Below, one piece after another: positions 1 through 6,010 of a stretch of DNA of 17,020 nt. The stretch spans positions 1 through 17,020 of the forward strand of contig JAJZXT010000011.1 of the NCBI GenBank assembly GCA_021806355.1, given 5' to 3'. Below the pieces are notes generated by a model. The model ran no database searches and was not told where the DNA came from. It saw only the letters and a list, made by a program, of their open reading frames with translations. Position 1 is the stretch's first letter; every line of letters begins with the position of its first letter. Source of the stretch: Thermoplasmata archaeon (GTDB taxonomy: Archaea; Thermoplasmatota; Thermoplasmata; Thermoplasmatales; Thermoplasmataceae). The position numbers were made by a program, and so were the translations under genes.

Positions 1-1
1 G

Positions 2-430
2 GGAAACCACGACAATTACCTGAAATCAATACTTTCAAAGAAAAATCTTGTCTTGTCAGAAACGTATGAAAACGAGAGATATTTTATCTATCATGGGGAT
101 TCTGACAGGTCCTTCAGGAAGTTGACAATTTTAGGCCATGAGCATCCATCGGTCGTACTCAGGGATAAGGTTGGGGGAATATTCAAGATTCCGGCATTTG
201 TTTATAATGAGGAATCAAGGATTGCAATCACTCCTGCCATGAGTTTTTTTTCATCAGGAACAGATGTTTCGGAATCACTAATTAACCAGGATCACTTCAC
301 GCCTGTCCTGAAACATGCAAAAACTGATAAATTCAGGATTTTTGGGATAACGGAGGAGTTTGGTATCGTCGATTTTGGTTATCTGGCTGATCTGCAAAAG
401 AATTCGAAAGAATCTCAATATTTTTCCTGA
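2..430 (+). CDS. Metallophosphoesterase, C-terminal part (5' end outside the window)
   Basis: The reading frame is open from base 2, so the gene begins upstream of the window. The first residues read GNHD, the classic metal-binding block of calcineurin-like phosphoesterases. An IYHGD segment follows, and then GHEHPSV, matching the C-terminal GHxH metal-ligand block. The GHEHPSV context resembles the archaeal SbcD/Mre11-related phosphoesterase group (inference from motifs). These enzymes hydrolyse phosphoesters with two metal ions in the cytoplasm; the substrate cannot be told from this fragment. A TTG at 53 could be mistaken for the start, but it lies after the GNHD block and so cannot be the true one. 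The last 98 bases overlap the end of hemA on the opposite strand. Confidence 0.75.
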   Translation, partial: GNHDNYLKSILSKKNLVLSETYENERYFIYHGDSDRSFRKLTILGHEHPSVVLRDKVGGIFKIPAFVYNEESRIAITPAMSFFSSGTDVSESLINQDHFTPVLKHAKTDKFRIFGITEEFGIVDFGYLADLQKNSKESQYFS

Positions 431-1655
431 GATGGTTTTCAAAATTGATCAGGAATTCCCGGAGTGACTCAATCTTATTGTCCCTGATTAAATCCTTGAG
501 GGCAAAAGTCTGCGGAGCAAGTATTTTGTTGATCATTGAATTTCCCATCATTTGCAGAAGTTCAGTTTCGTCTCCCCCCTTCCTTATTTCATCCAGGTAT
601 CTCTTGCTCTCCTCGATCATTATGCTCCTGGCCATTTCATAAGTCATTGAGATTATCTCTTCTGCCTCAGTTTCAAGGATGCGTTCCTGCAGCTCCCTTA
701 TCTCTTTCTCAATGATTTTTCTTGATTCGACAATATCCTGCTCCTTCTTGATCCTATTTTGTTCCATTATCCCTGAAGCCCTTTCAAGGTTTATCAATAC
801 AATATCTCCATTGATAAAGGAAGTATCAATATTCTTTGGATTCGAAATATCAACCAGAATCTTCTTCCCGTTCATTGAATCTATATCTTCCTTTTCCACA
901 AGCGTGGTTTTTGAGGTAGTAGCTGTTATAATTACCGAATTTTTTTCGGAAATATGCTTCATATCAAGTGTCTTTTCAAAAGAAACATTAAGCATCCTGG
1001 CAAGCTCTTTCCCCGCATCCTCATTCCTTCCATAAACCGTTATATTATTATTCTTGTTCTTAACGAGGTATTTTCCAATTGATGCAGCCATCTTTCCTGT
1101 ACCTACTATGGCTATATTCCTGGAAAGATCACGAATGTTCTTGTCTATTTCATCTATCATGATTGCAGGTATTGAGACCTTTCCGTGAGAAATGGCTGTT
1201 TTTTGCCTTATCTCCTTGCCCACACTTATTGCCTTTCTGAAGATGATGGAGATTTCCTTTCCAATCATTCCCAATTTAATGCTATTTTCATAGGCTTCCT
1301 TGACTTGCCTTAGAATTTCCTGCTCTCCAACGGACATTGATTCAAGCCCAGCAGCAACAGAGAAAAGATGTAACAACGCATCATTGCCCCTATATATTGT
1401 TGCGCCAGGTTCGGTAAAGATAACCTCCTCTCCCGTTTCAATAAAATAAATTTCAACCCGGTTGCAAGTTCGCAATATGATTTTCTGCTTTATCCCGTGC
1501 CGGTTGAGAATATTCAGCCAGTGCTCGTCATCTTTTGTCATTATCTCCTGCAGGATTTTCTCATCCATATGGAAATCCCAGCATGCAGATTTAAAGACAA
1601 ATTTCAACAATACACCCCTTATATTCCTATGAGACGCTCTAAATTCCTTTAACAT
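333..1655 (-). CDS. hemA: Glutamyl-tRNA reductase (HemA)
   Basis: Catalyses NADPH-dependent reduction of glutamyl-tRNA(Glu) to glutamate-1-semialdehyde, the first committed step of the C5 route to tetrapyrroles. Seen in the 440-residue reading: ILRTCNRVEIY (about 60-70) with the catalytic cysteine C64; the conserved helix with AAGLESMSVGEQEIL (about 101-115); the nucleotide-binding loop VGTGKM (183-188); and a helical C-terminal dimerisation region. Length is near the family norm, with a polar tail of about 25 residues. The ATG at 1655 is uncertain: an AT-rich stretch fitting a TATA box (1651-1664) overlaps it, and a TTG at 1610 preceded by a purine-rich AAGGGGTG is an alternative, at the cost of 15 N-terminal residues. 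The gene is divergent from the methyltransferase at 1753 and its last 98 bases are antisense to the phosphoesterase. Confidence 0.95.
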   Translation of the reverse strand: MLKEFRASHRNIRGVLLKFVFKSACWDFHMDEKILQEIMTKDDEHWLNILNRHGIKQKIILRTCNRVEIYFIETGEEVIFTEPGATIYRGNDALLHLFSVAAGLESMSVGEQEILRQVKEAYENSIKLGMIGKEISIIFRKAISVGKEIRQKTAISHGKVSIPAIMIDEIDKNIRDLSRNIAIVGTGKMAASIGKYLVKNKNNNITVYGRNEDAGKELARMLNVSFEKTLDMKHISEKNSVIITATTSKTTLVEKEDIDSMNGKKILVDISNPKNIDTSFINGDIVLINLERASGIMEQNRIKKEQDIVESRKIIEKEIRELQERILETEAEEIISMTYEMARSIMIEESKRYLDEIRKGGDETELLQMMGNSMINKILAPQTFALKDLIRDNKIESLREFLINFENHLRKNIEILSNSFADQPDNQNRRYQTPPLSQKS

Positions 1656-1667
1656 ATTTTAACGTAT

Positions 1668-1692
1668 GGTGCACCCCTGAAATTGTTGCACC
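1668..1692. promoter_or_regulatory. Inverted repeat between hemA and the divergent methyltransferase
   Basis: GGTGCA (1668-1673) and TGCACC (1687-1692) form a perfect 6-bp inverted repeat with a 13-base spacer. It lies in the only intergenic space between two divergent genes, next to an AT-rich stretch (TTTAACATATTTTAAC, 1648-1663) that could be the hemA TATA region. The position suits a dimeric regulator site, but arms this short can also arise by chance. Confidence 0.3.
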
Positions 1693-1752
1693 AAGGTTTC
1701 GACAGATTGATGAAACAATTAATTGCCCGGATGCATATTCCATAGGAAACTC

Positions 1753-2952
1753 ATGGGTGAAGGTGTTGAAGTGGATACTAATGCTCTCGCAACAATGCTA
1801 GCGGATGCATTGAATTCAAGTAAAAGAGCAAGTTATTGGGATGGATTTGTAAACGTTGCCATGGATAAAATAAGGGAAGGAAAGAACAGAGAAGTAATTT
1901 CTAGAGAACTCCATCTAAACAAGAAAATATCATACGTAATTTATGATCTTGCAATGTCAAGACTGAAGTGCAGAGTTAAGTTCTCAGGATACAGAAAATT
2001 GTGGCTTGACACATACTCATCAAGATATTCTACTCCTGAACAAATTGGCCTTTACCGGGCAGAGAGGTTGAAGGGAAACTCTATTACAGATATTGGCACA
2101 GGGGCAGGCATGCAGGCTATCTTCATGGCGAAATTTTCAAGAGTTGTGGGCGTGGAGATCAACAAGCCAAGATACCTGATGTCATTGCTCAATTCGTCGG
2201 CGTATGACTGGAATCCACCAAAATTCAACCTTGGAGATTTTCACGAGAACGCGATCAAAAGAACAGGTTCGCAGGTCATATTTTCTGATCCCCTCAGACC
2301 GCCAACCGAACAGGAGAGGGGCATGGGAAATCTCAGTCCAAATCCTGCGGAAATAATGGATTTTTATGGGTCAGAAACGGATAATTTTGTCTTTGATCTC
2401 CCTCCGCAACTGAAAAGGGAAAATATAGAGTTTGATGAATTTGAGTCGGAATATATTTCCATGGACGGCTCTATAAACCGCTTTACCATCTATATGGGCT
2501 CTGTCAGAAGAAAGAATTTTTCTGCAGTAATGCTGCCACAAATGATTAGATTCGAATCAGATGCACAGGAAGATTTCAAGGAAATTTCCAGATTTCCGGG
2601 CAAGTATCTGTTATCAGTTGATCCAGCCTTCATTTACGCCGGATTGGAAGGAAACATTTCCAACATTTATGATCTTTCATTTTTGTACAGGGACAAGAGA
2701 AGAGTTGTTCTGACCTCAGACTCCCTGAAGGAAAATTTTCCGGGTGAGCAATTCCAGATTTTAAGGAAATCATCAGAGGATAATCTCTTGAATAATCTCA
2801 TATCGCTTGAGGCAGGAAAAGTTATACCTAGATATAATCCGGGGGAGGGTTACTATGAGTTCAGGAATAACATAGAGGAAAAACTCAGTGGAAAAGAAAA
2901 ACTCTACCTATTCAACTTTCAAGGAGAAATACTGATTTGCATCAAATTATGA
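1753..2952 (+). CDS. Class I SAM-dependent methyltransferase, THUMP-like type
   Basis: About 399 residues. The SAM-binding motif I is DIGTGAGM near residue 113, with the acidic end of the second strand in GVEINKPR. Just before it lies STPEQIGLYRAERL, like the 'TPE..ARYRA.RL' segment that precedes the Rossmann fold in bacterial THUMP-like methyltransferases (PG_1098 type). The later FSDPLRPP and FVFDLPPQ segments sit where those proteins have their DPxR and product-site motifs. The N-terminal ~100 residues are helical and charged and the C-terminal third is unassigned. The substrate is unknown; nucleic acid or tRNA modification is only an inference. The frame also opens at a TTG at 1723, but the ATG at 1753 is preferred because it begins the conserved-looking sequence. 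It lies 48 bases before ribA. Confidence 0.75.
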   Translation: MGEGVEVDTNALATMLADALNSSKRASYWDGFVNVAMDKIREGKNREVISRELHLNKKISYVIYDLAMSRLKCRVKFSGYRKLWLDTYSSRYSTPEQIGLYRAERLKGNSITDIGTGAGMQAIFMAKFSRVVGVEINKPRYLMSLLNSSAYDWNPPKFNLGDFHENAIKRTGSQVIFSDPLRPPTEQERGMGNLSPNPAEIMDFYGSETDNFVFDLPPQLKRENIEFDEFESEYISMDGSINRFTIYMGSVRRKNFSAVMLPQMIRFESDAQEDFKEISRFPGKYLLSVDPAFIYAGLEGNISNIYDLSFLYRDKRRVVLTSDSLKENFPGEQFQILRKSSEDNLLNNLISLEAGKVIPRYNPGEGYYEFRNNIEEKLSGKEKLYLFNFQGEILICIKL

Positions 2953-2970
2953 AAATAATTTACAAATATG

Positions 2971-2980
2971 TTAAAATATT
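2971..2980 (+). promoter_or_regulatory. TATA-like box of ribA (leaderless)
   Basis: TTAAAATATT is centred about 25 bases before the ribA ATG at 3001. No Shine-Dalgarno sequence precedes the ATG, which fits a leaderless transcript starting at or next to the start codon. Confidence 0.5.
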
Positions 2981-3000
2981 AAGACAAAATCGTTGATGGT

Positions 3001-3579
3001 ATGATTACGCTTGCTTCAAAGGCAAAATTACCCACTATAAGCGGGAACTTTGATATATACACATTCCAGAATTCTGAATCAGAAGACCACGCGGTCCTTA
3101 TTAGAGGTGACTTGAACGGCAAATCAGACGTTCCGGTTCGAATTCACTCAGAATGCCTTACTGGTGATGTTTTTGGGTCAAAGAGGTGTGACTGCAGGGA
3201 TCAGCTTCTGCGTTCCCTTCTCTATCTAGGGGAACAACCCTATGGAATGCTTATTTATCTGAGACAGGAAGGAAGAGGTATCGGGCTTGTGAACAAAATC
3301 AAGGCATATAGCCTGCAGGATGAGGGATATGACACGGTTGAGGCAAATCTGAAGCTTGGGCTGCCTGCGGATAACCGGGATTACAGCTTTGCTGTGGATG
3401 TATTGAAATATTTCAATATCAAGTCAATCAAATTGATGACAAATAATCCCTTAAAAATAGACTTTCTCAGGGCCTCAGGTATAAATGTTTCCGGAAGGCT
3501 CCCGGTGAAGAGTGCAACGACGGAGTATAATCGATTTTACCTGACCACAAAAAAGGAGAAAATGGGACATCAGCTATAA
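3001..3579 (+). CDS. ribA: GTP cyclohydrolase II (RibA)
   Basis: Opens the imidazole ring of GTP to give 2,5-diamino-6-ribosylamino-pyrimidinone phosphate, formate and pyrophosphate, the first step of riboflavin synthesis. All family motifs are visible in 192 residues: RIHSECLTGDVFGSKRCDC (47-65) with zinc ligands C52, C63 and C65; the GTP-binding RQEGRGIGL (88-96); and TNNPLKI (147-153). The length matches the stand-alone bacterial enzyme without a RibB domain. The ATG at 3001 is well placed after a TATA-like box. Many archaea begin flavin synthesis with the unrelated GTP cyclohydrolase III, so the bacterial-type enzyme is notable. The gene is the last core gene before the accessory island. 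Confidence 0.95.
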   Translation: MITLASKAKLPTISGNFDIYTFQNSESEDHAVLIRGDLNGKSDVPVRIHSECLTGDVFGSKRCDCRDQLLRSLLYLGEQPYGMLIYLRQEGRGIGLVNKIKAYSLQDEGYDTVEANLKLGLPADNRDYSFAVDVLKYFNIKSIKLMTNNPLKIDFLRASGINVSGRLPVKSATTEYNRFYLTTKKEKMGHQL

Positions 3580-3733
3580 GAGGTTAAAGTGAAAAAGATC
3601 AGCGGCAATATAAGTTGATCATTTTTCCAGTTTTATGTGATATTTCTAATTCATTGTTTGTGGCCAGTGATAGATACAGATCAGCTCAACAGCAATAGAG
3701 AGCATATAAAATAATTATTCTATATAGGCAGGA
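3580..3733. other. Intergenic stretch, no gene seen
   Basis: AT-rich sequence between ribA and the MITE-like element. Only short unconnected frames occur. A weak T-rich run (ATTTTTCCAGTTTT, 3619-3632) might end ribA transcription. Confidence 0.4.
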
Positions 3734-3760
3734 GATCAATTATATGGTATCACAATCCGA

Positions 3761-3946
3761 TTAGATCTTGGTCGCTTCAATCCACCCATCAAACTCTTTC
3801 TCTGGTAAAATATCGTGTGCTTCGAGGATCTCTACAAGAGCGTCAAGAATATGCTTCCTTTCCCTGTCCTTCCATTAATCCACTTATTCTTGACTTCCCG
3901 ATAATAGACTTTATCCTCCTTTTTTGATCTTCCGAATGAATGTCAT
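3761..3946 (-). pseudogene. Transposase remnant inside the MITE-like element
   Basis: Three short minus-strand readings follow one another in different frames. An ATG at 3946 gives MTFIRKIKKGG and then a stop. A shift into another frame continues DKVYYREVKNKWINGRTGKG. A third frame ends HILDALVEILEAHDILPEKE and a few more residues at a TAA at 3761-3763. The first two resemble the start of some archaeal DDE transposases (impression only). This is best read as the joined N- and C-terminal codons of a decayed transposase. It carries its own TATA-like box (TATAAATA, minus strand, 3977-3970) at leaderless distance from the ATG. Confidence 0.5.
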
Positions 3947-3950
3947 TATT

Positions 3951-3981
3951 GGTGTATACTATACGCCAGTATTTATACACC
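3951..3981 (-). promoter_or_regulatory. Promoter and inverted repeat of the transposase remnant
   Basis: GGTGTATA (3951-3958) and TATACACC (3974-3981) are perfect 8-bp inverted arms with a 15-base spacer. On the minus strand one arm overlaps the TATA-like box TATAAATA, and the ATG at 3946 lies about 27 bases downstream, so a leaderless promoter with a possible operator over it is a reasonable reading. Confidence 0.4.
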
Positions 3982-4096
3982 ATGCTTTCTATGCAACAAT
4001 ACATACAAACACGTGAGATTACAATGTTATTCGAGTGTTGAAATAGACGCCATGGTCAAGATTAGCTAATCGGATTTTGACGCTATATGATCAATT

Positions 4097-4322
4097 CTTT
4101 CTTACACAATTCAAGTATTGCCTTTTCGCATTTGATACTTTATTTGCCAAAAGGTTTTTAGACAAATTTAGAGATGATTGCGGAATGGCGTTTCTCGCCA
4201 CTAATCTTTGGAATTCCCAAATTTTTCATTTAGGGTAATGCCAAATAAAAATCAGTTCCGAGCGAACATCAATGTAATGGCCAACAATCAACTAAAGACG
4301 AAAATTGGCTAAGAATGCCAAC
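4097..4322. other. Intergenic stretch with only short degraded-looking frames
   Basis: Sequence between the MITE-like element and the promoter of the secreted-protein gene. The minus strand has short readings, for example 22 codons from an ATG at 4229, and overlapping 30-40 codon pieces without a proper start. None is recognisable. They could be decayed coding DNA, but nothing can be assigned. Confidence 0.35.
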
Positions 4323-4340
4323 ATATATATATATATATAT
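4323..4340 (+). repeat. (AT)9 dinucleotide repeat at the promoter of the secreted-protein gene
   Basis: Nine uninterrupted AT units end 20 bases before the ATG at 4361. The repeat occupies the position expected for the archaeal TATA box of a leaderless or nearly leaderless transcript, so its length could influence TBP binding or spacing. No Shine-Dalgarno sequence stands before the ATG. Confidence 0.7.
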
Positions 4341-4360
4341 CTGAGAAATCACTGGAACGC

Positions 4361-5131
4361 ATGAAATACACAAAAATATTAGTGGGAGTGCTAGCTTTTG
4401 TAATGGTGATTAGTTCTACAGTCATCCTTACAGGAAACAGCGGAAATAAGACAGTCTCTGTGGAATTTGGAAAGAATGGGTCATTGAGTTACCTTATGGG
4501 TAGATATGATTTATATCAGGTTAATCAGGTAAGTAATACAACGAAATTTGGGAATGTTGCACCGCTTCTTGTTGGAATCAACATGTCTCATAAAGAACTT
4601 ACCACAACGTGGACAATTTTAAATTCCAGTTCGAATGATAGCCACGGATATGTTGTAACCATTGCAGTTGGTGGTCATGCCATTCACCAAACACTCGTAA
4701 TTGGTGCTGCAAATGAAACATCAATAATCCCAATATATTCAACGACTGGCAATTATAACATCACGCACATTACCAGTAACTTGACCGGAAATCATAGTAG
4801 GAAGGTGTCAACTGATGTTAAGTTCGTCTTAAAGGAATATACACTGGTGAATAATGGAATAGGGTTTAATCAAGGAAGCACAGTAACTTTAGAAGGGTTA
4901 TTAGCTATAGGCGCTGGTGTGACTGCATATGAGACGGCAGGTCTAGCTGCGCTTATATTAATATTTGGCGTTGCGACAATAAGGTGGTATGATAACATGG
5001 GTGGTGATCATGGAGTATACTTTGGAAATCAAATGATCTGGTTTATACCAGTTTATTGGATAAATGCTCCGTTCAATCCAAACAGTCCAGGGGTACTGGG
5101 ATGTTCCATTATTAGTGGTTGTGTGCCTTAA
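4361..5131 (+). CDS. Secreted or membrane-anchored sequon-rich protein with hydrophobic C-terminal peptide
   Basis: A 256-residue protein with no recognised family. It starts with a typical signal peptide or anchor (MKYTKI, then a hydrophobic core to about residue 25). Residues 26-150 are polar and hold ten N-X-S/T sequons (N29, N39, N59, N74, N88, N92, N118, N133, N140, N144), so this part is probably extracellular and N-glycosylated. Residues 175-208 are glycine-rich and hydrophobic. The last ~50 residues are aromatic (IRWYDN, WFIPVYW) and end with two cysteines (C248, C254) that could form a disulfide. The TAA overlaps the ATG of the next gene by one base. Long N-terminal part plus small hydrophobic Cys-containing tail recalls archaeocin precursors, but that is an analogy only; a surface protein is equally possible. 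Confidence 0.7.
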   Translation: MKYTKILVGVLAFVMVISSTVILTGNSGNKTVSVEFGKNGSLSYLMGRYDLYQVNQVSNTTKFGNVAPLLVGINMSHKELTTTWTILNSSSNDSHGYVVTIAVGGHAIHQTLVIGAANETSIIPIYSTTGNYNITHITSNLTGNHSRKVSTDVKFVLKEYTLVNNGIGFNQGSTVTLEGLLAIGAGVTAYETAGLAALILIFGVATIRWYDNMGGDHGVYFGNQMIWFIPVYWINAPFNPNSPGVLGCSIISGCVP

Positions 5132-5409
5132 TGATTGAAAACCCCAACCCAAAATTTTTTAAGCGATACAGACAGTCGCTGATGGTTATTATCTTACTAA
5201 TGGCATACATTATCGTTACAACTGGTATTACGGCATCTGTGTCCAGGAATAGTATTTATTATAAAATCATAAACGAGTCTAGTTTTATCTGGACGCCAAT
5301 TACATTTATGGTTGGTATTATGATGTTTTACTATTGGGTTAGGGCAGGGAAACCAGAGAGGGGGCGGTTATTTACTCGTAAAGATAGGCGTAAAGGCAAG
5401 TTAGAATAA
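5131..5409 (+). CDS. Small two-helix membrane protein, copy 1 (possible immunity protein)
   Basis: 92 residues. The ATG at 5131 is chosen because it overlaps the upstream stop as TAATG, which suggests coupled translation, and because the second copy starts at the same place with the same first residues (ENPNP/EKPNP). A frame opening at a TTG at 5119 is less likely. Two hydrophobic helices are visible, about residues 16-38 and 52-69, with a basic N-terminus (KFFKRYRQ) and a very basic C-terminus (RKDRRKGK), so both ends are probably cytoplasmic. Small cationic two-helix proteins encoded directly after secreted peptides are often immunity proteins; here that is inferred from position only. No family recognised. 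Confidence 0.75.
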   Translation: MIENPNPKFFKRYRQSLMVIILLMAYIIVTTGITASVSRNSIYYKIINESSFIWTPITFMVGIMMFYYWVRAGKPERGRLFTRKDRRKGKLE

Positions 5410-5425
5410 TAAGGAGTGTGCCATA

Positions 5426-5685
5426 ATGGATGAAAAACCCAACCCAATTTTTTTAAAGCGGTACAAGCAGTCTTATGTACTTGTTGTTTTATTATTGTTC
5501 TATCTTATAGTTGCAATCTCGATACCAAGAAATAGCACTTATTTCAGTATTATGGGAGATTCTGTATTTATAGGATCGCCATTTTGGTTATAATGAGTTT
5601 GGTAATGTGCTACTATTGGTATAAAGCTGGGAAACCAAAAAGGATATTTAAATTTAGAAAAAAGGCTAAAGGCGATTTAAAATAA
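5426..5685 (+). pseudogene. Small membrane protein, copy 2, with a one-base frameshift
   Basis: A tandem paralogue of the gene at 5131. MDEKPNPIFLKRYKQS matches MIENPNPKFFKRYRQS, and the DNA just upstream (GTGTGCC-T/A-TAATG) is also duplicated. The ATG at 5426 has an AAGGAG ribosome site at 5411-5416, which copy 1 lacks. The frame stops at 5591-5593 after 55 residues. The adjacent frame continues the match without a gap in content (VIMSLVMCYYWYKAGKPKR against the second helix and YYWVRAGKPER of copy 1) to a TAA at 5685. Alignment places the loss of one base in the T-run near 5582-5585. It may be a true pseudogene, a sequencing error in a homopolymer, or a truncated one-helix protein. Confidence 0.7.
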
Positions 5686-5695
5686 TATACATAAT

Positions 5696-5719
5696 CTTTT
5701 TTGAGAAAAAGGCTTTTTT
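5696..5719 (+). terminator. T-rich transcription terminator
   Basis: CTTTTTT, GAG, AAAAAG, then GCTTTTTT follow the last membrane-protein frame by ten bases. CTTTTT can pair with AAAAAG, and two runs of six T occur. Archaeal RNA polymerase terminates at such T-tracts, so this probably closes the three-gene transcript. Confidence 0.5.
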
Positions 5720-5782
5720 GCTGTCTGTAGGAGCTTCCTTCTATTTTCTCACGTATTATCCTTAGTTACGGAAGTAATGGCA

Positions 5783-5839
5783 TCATTTCGTTGGCTTGGT
5801 CGTCTCAAAATCCCTGTTTACACGGTTGAATATCCACTT
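5783..5839 (-). pseudogene. Possible 3' exon fragment next to the group II intron end
   Basis: Directly after the predicted intron end (5841) the minus strand reads KWIFNRVNRDFETTKPTK and a TGA at 5783. Being open to a stop in this way, it could be the last codons of the gene into which the intron inserted. The host gene is not recognised, and at 18 codons the reading may be accidental. Confidence 0.25.
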
Positions 5840-5840
5840 G

Positions 5841-5947
5841 GTAAGTAGGCCGCGGGAATTGCACCCCTCGCCTCTCTCAGAACCTGACTTGCGCCTCTCG
5901 ACGCATCCAGCTCCCATCATCCCAGCCTGAATGGCTTTGTTCCATTC
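5841..5947 (-). mobile_element. 3'-terminal remnant of a group II intron (domains V and VI)
   Basis: Read on the minus strand, bases 5913-5880 form a 34-nt hairpin of exactly domain V size. It starts with GAGC (AGC catalytic triad), its distal stem GCGUC-GAGA-GGCGC is closed by a GNRA tetraloop, it has a two-base bulge on the 3' side, and it ends with GGUUC. The following 39 bases hold a domain VI-like stem (GGCGAGGGG paired with CCCGCGGCC) and end in CCUACUUAC at 5841, giving the usual AY intron end. Upstream a perfect 7-bp hairpin (TGAATGG/CCATTCA) could be the stub of domain IV. No reverse transcriptase and no domains I-III are present, so the intron cannot splice or move by itself. The sequence is clearly more GC-rich than its surroundings. 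Confidence 0.75.
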
Positions 5948-6010
5948 ATGGGTTTATTCCTTCAGGGCATTAAAGCAAAAACTATTACAAAAATAAGACT
6001 ATATGTGATA

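Larger units (their letters stand above)
3734..4096. mobile_element. MITE-like deletion derivative of an insertion sequence, with target duplication
   Basis: Outer 23-base ends at 3742-3764 and 4066-4088 are inverted repeats. The inner 11 bases are perfect (AATCCGATTAG / CTAATCGGATT) and 19 of 23 positions match overall. A further match, ATCTTGGTC against ATCTTGACC, lies just inside. The element is flanked by an identical 8-base direct repeat GATCAATT (3734-3741 and 4089-4096), as expected of a target-site duplication. The 347-bp element is too short for a working transposase but holds minus-strand coding fragments (3761-3946) whose last stop codon touches the left inverted repeat, as in many insertion sequences. 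The parent family is not identified; an 8-bp duplication occurs in several (for example IS1, ISL3, IS6, IS1595). Confidence 0.8.

Noticed and set aside
4089..4360. Possible CRISPR-like or tandem repeats in the AT-rich accessory island
   Set aside because: Apart from the MITE ends, its target duplication and the AT tract, no spaced direct repeats were found.
5759..5770. TCCTTAGTTACG occurs here and at 16226-16237, with ACGGTTGAAT a little downstream in both places; considered as a second TnpB end
   Set aside because: A shared 12-mer is expected by chance in 17 kb, and the sequence after it here does not continue the TnpB tail.
5948..6010. N-terminal extension of glucose dehydrogenase (21 residues before MSQIGAL)
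   Set aside because: The extension lies directly next to intron-derived DNA, does not resemble the family N-terminus, and the ATG at 6011 gives the normal length.
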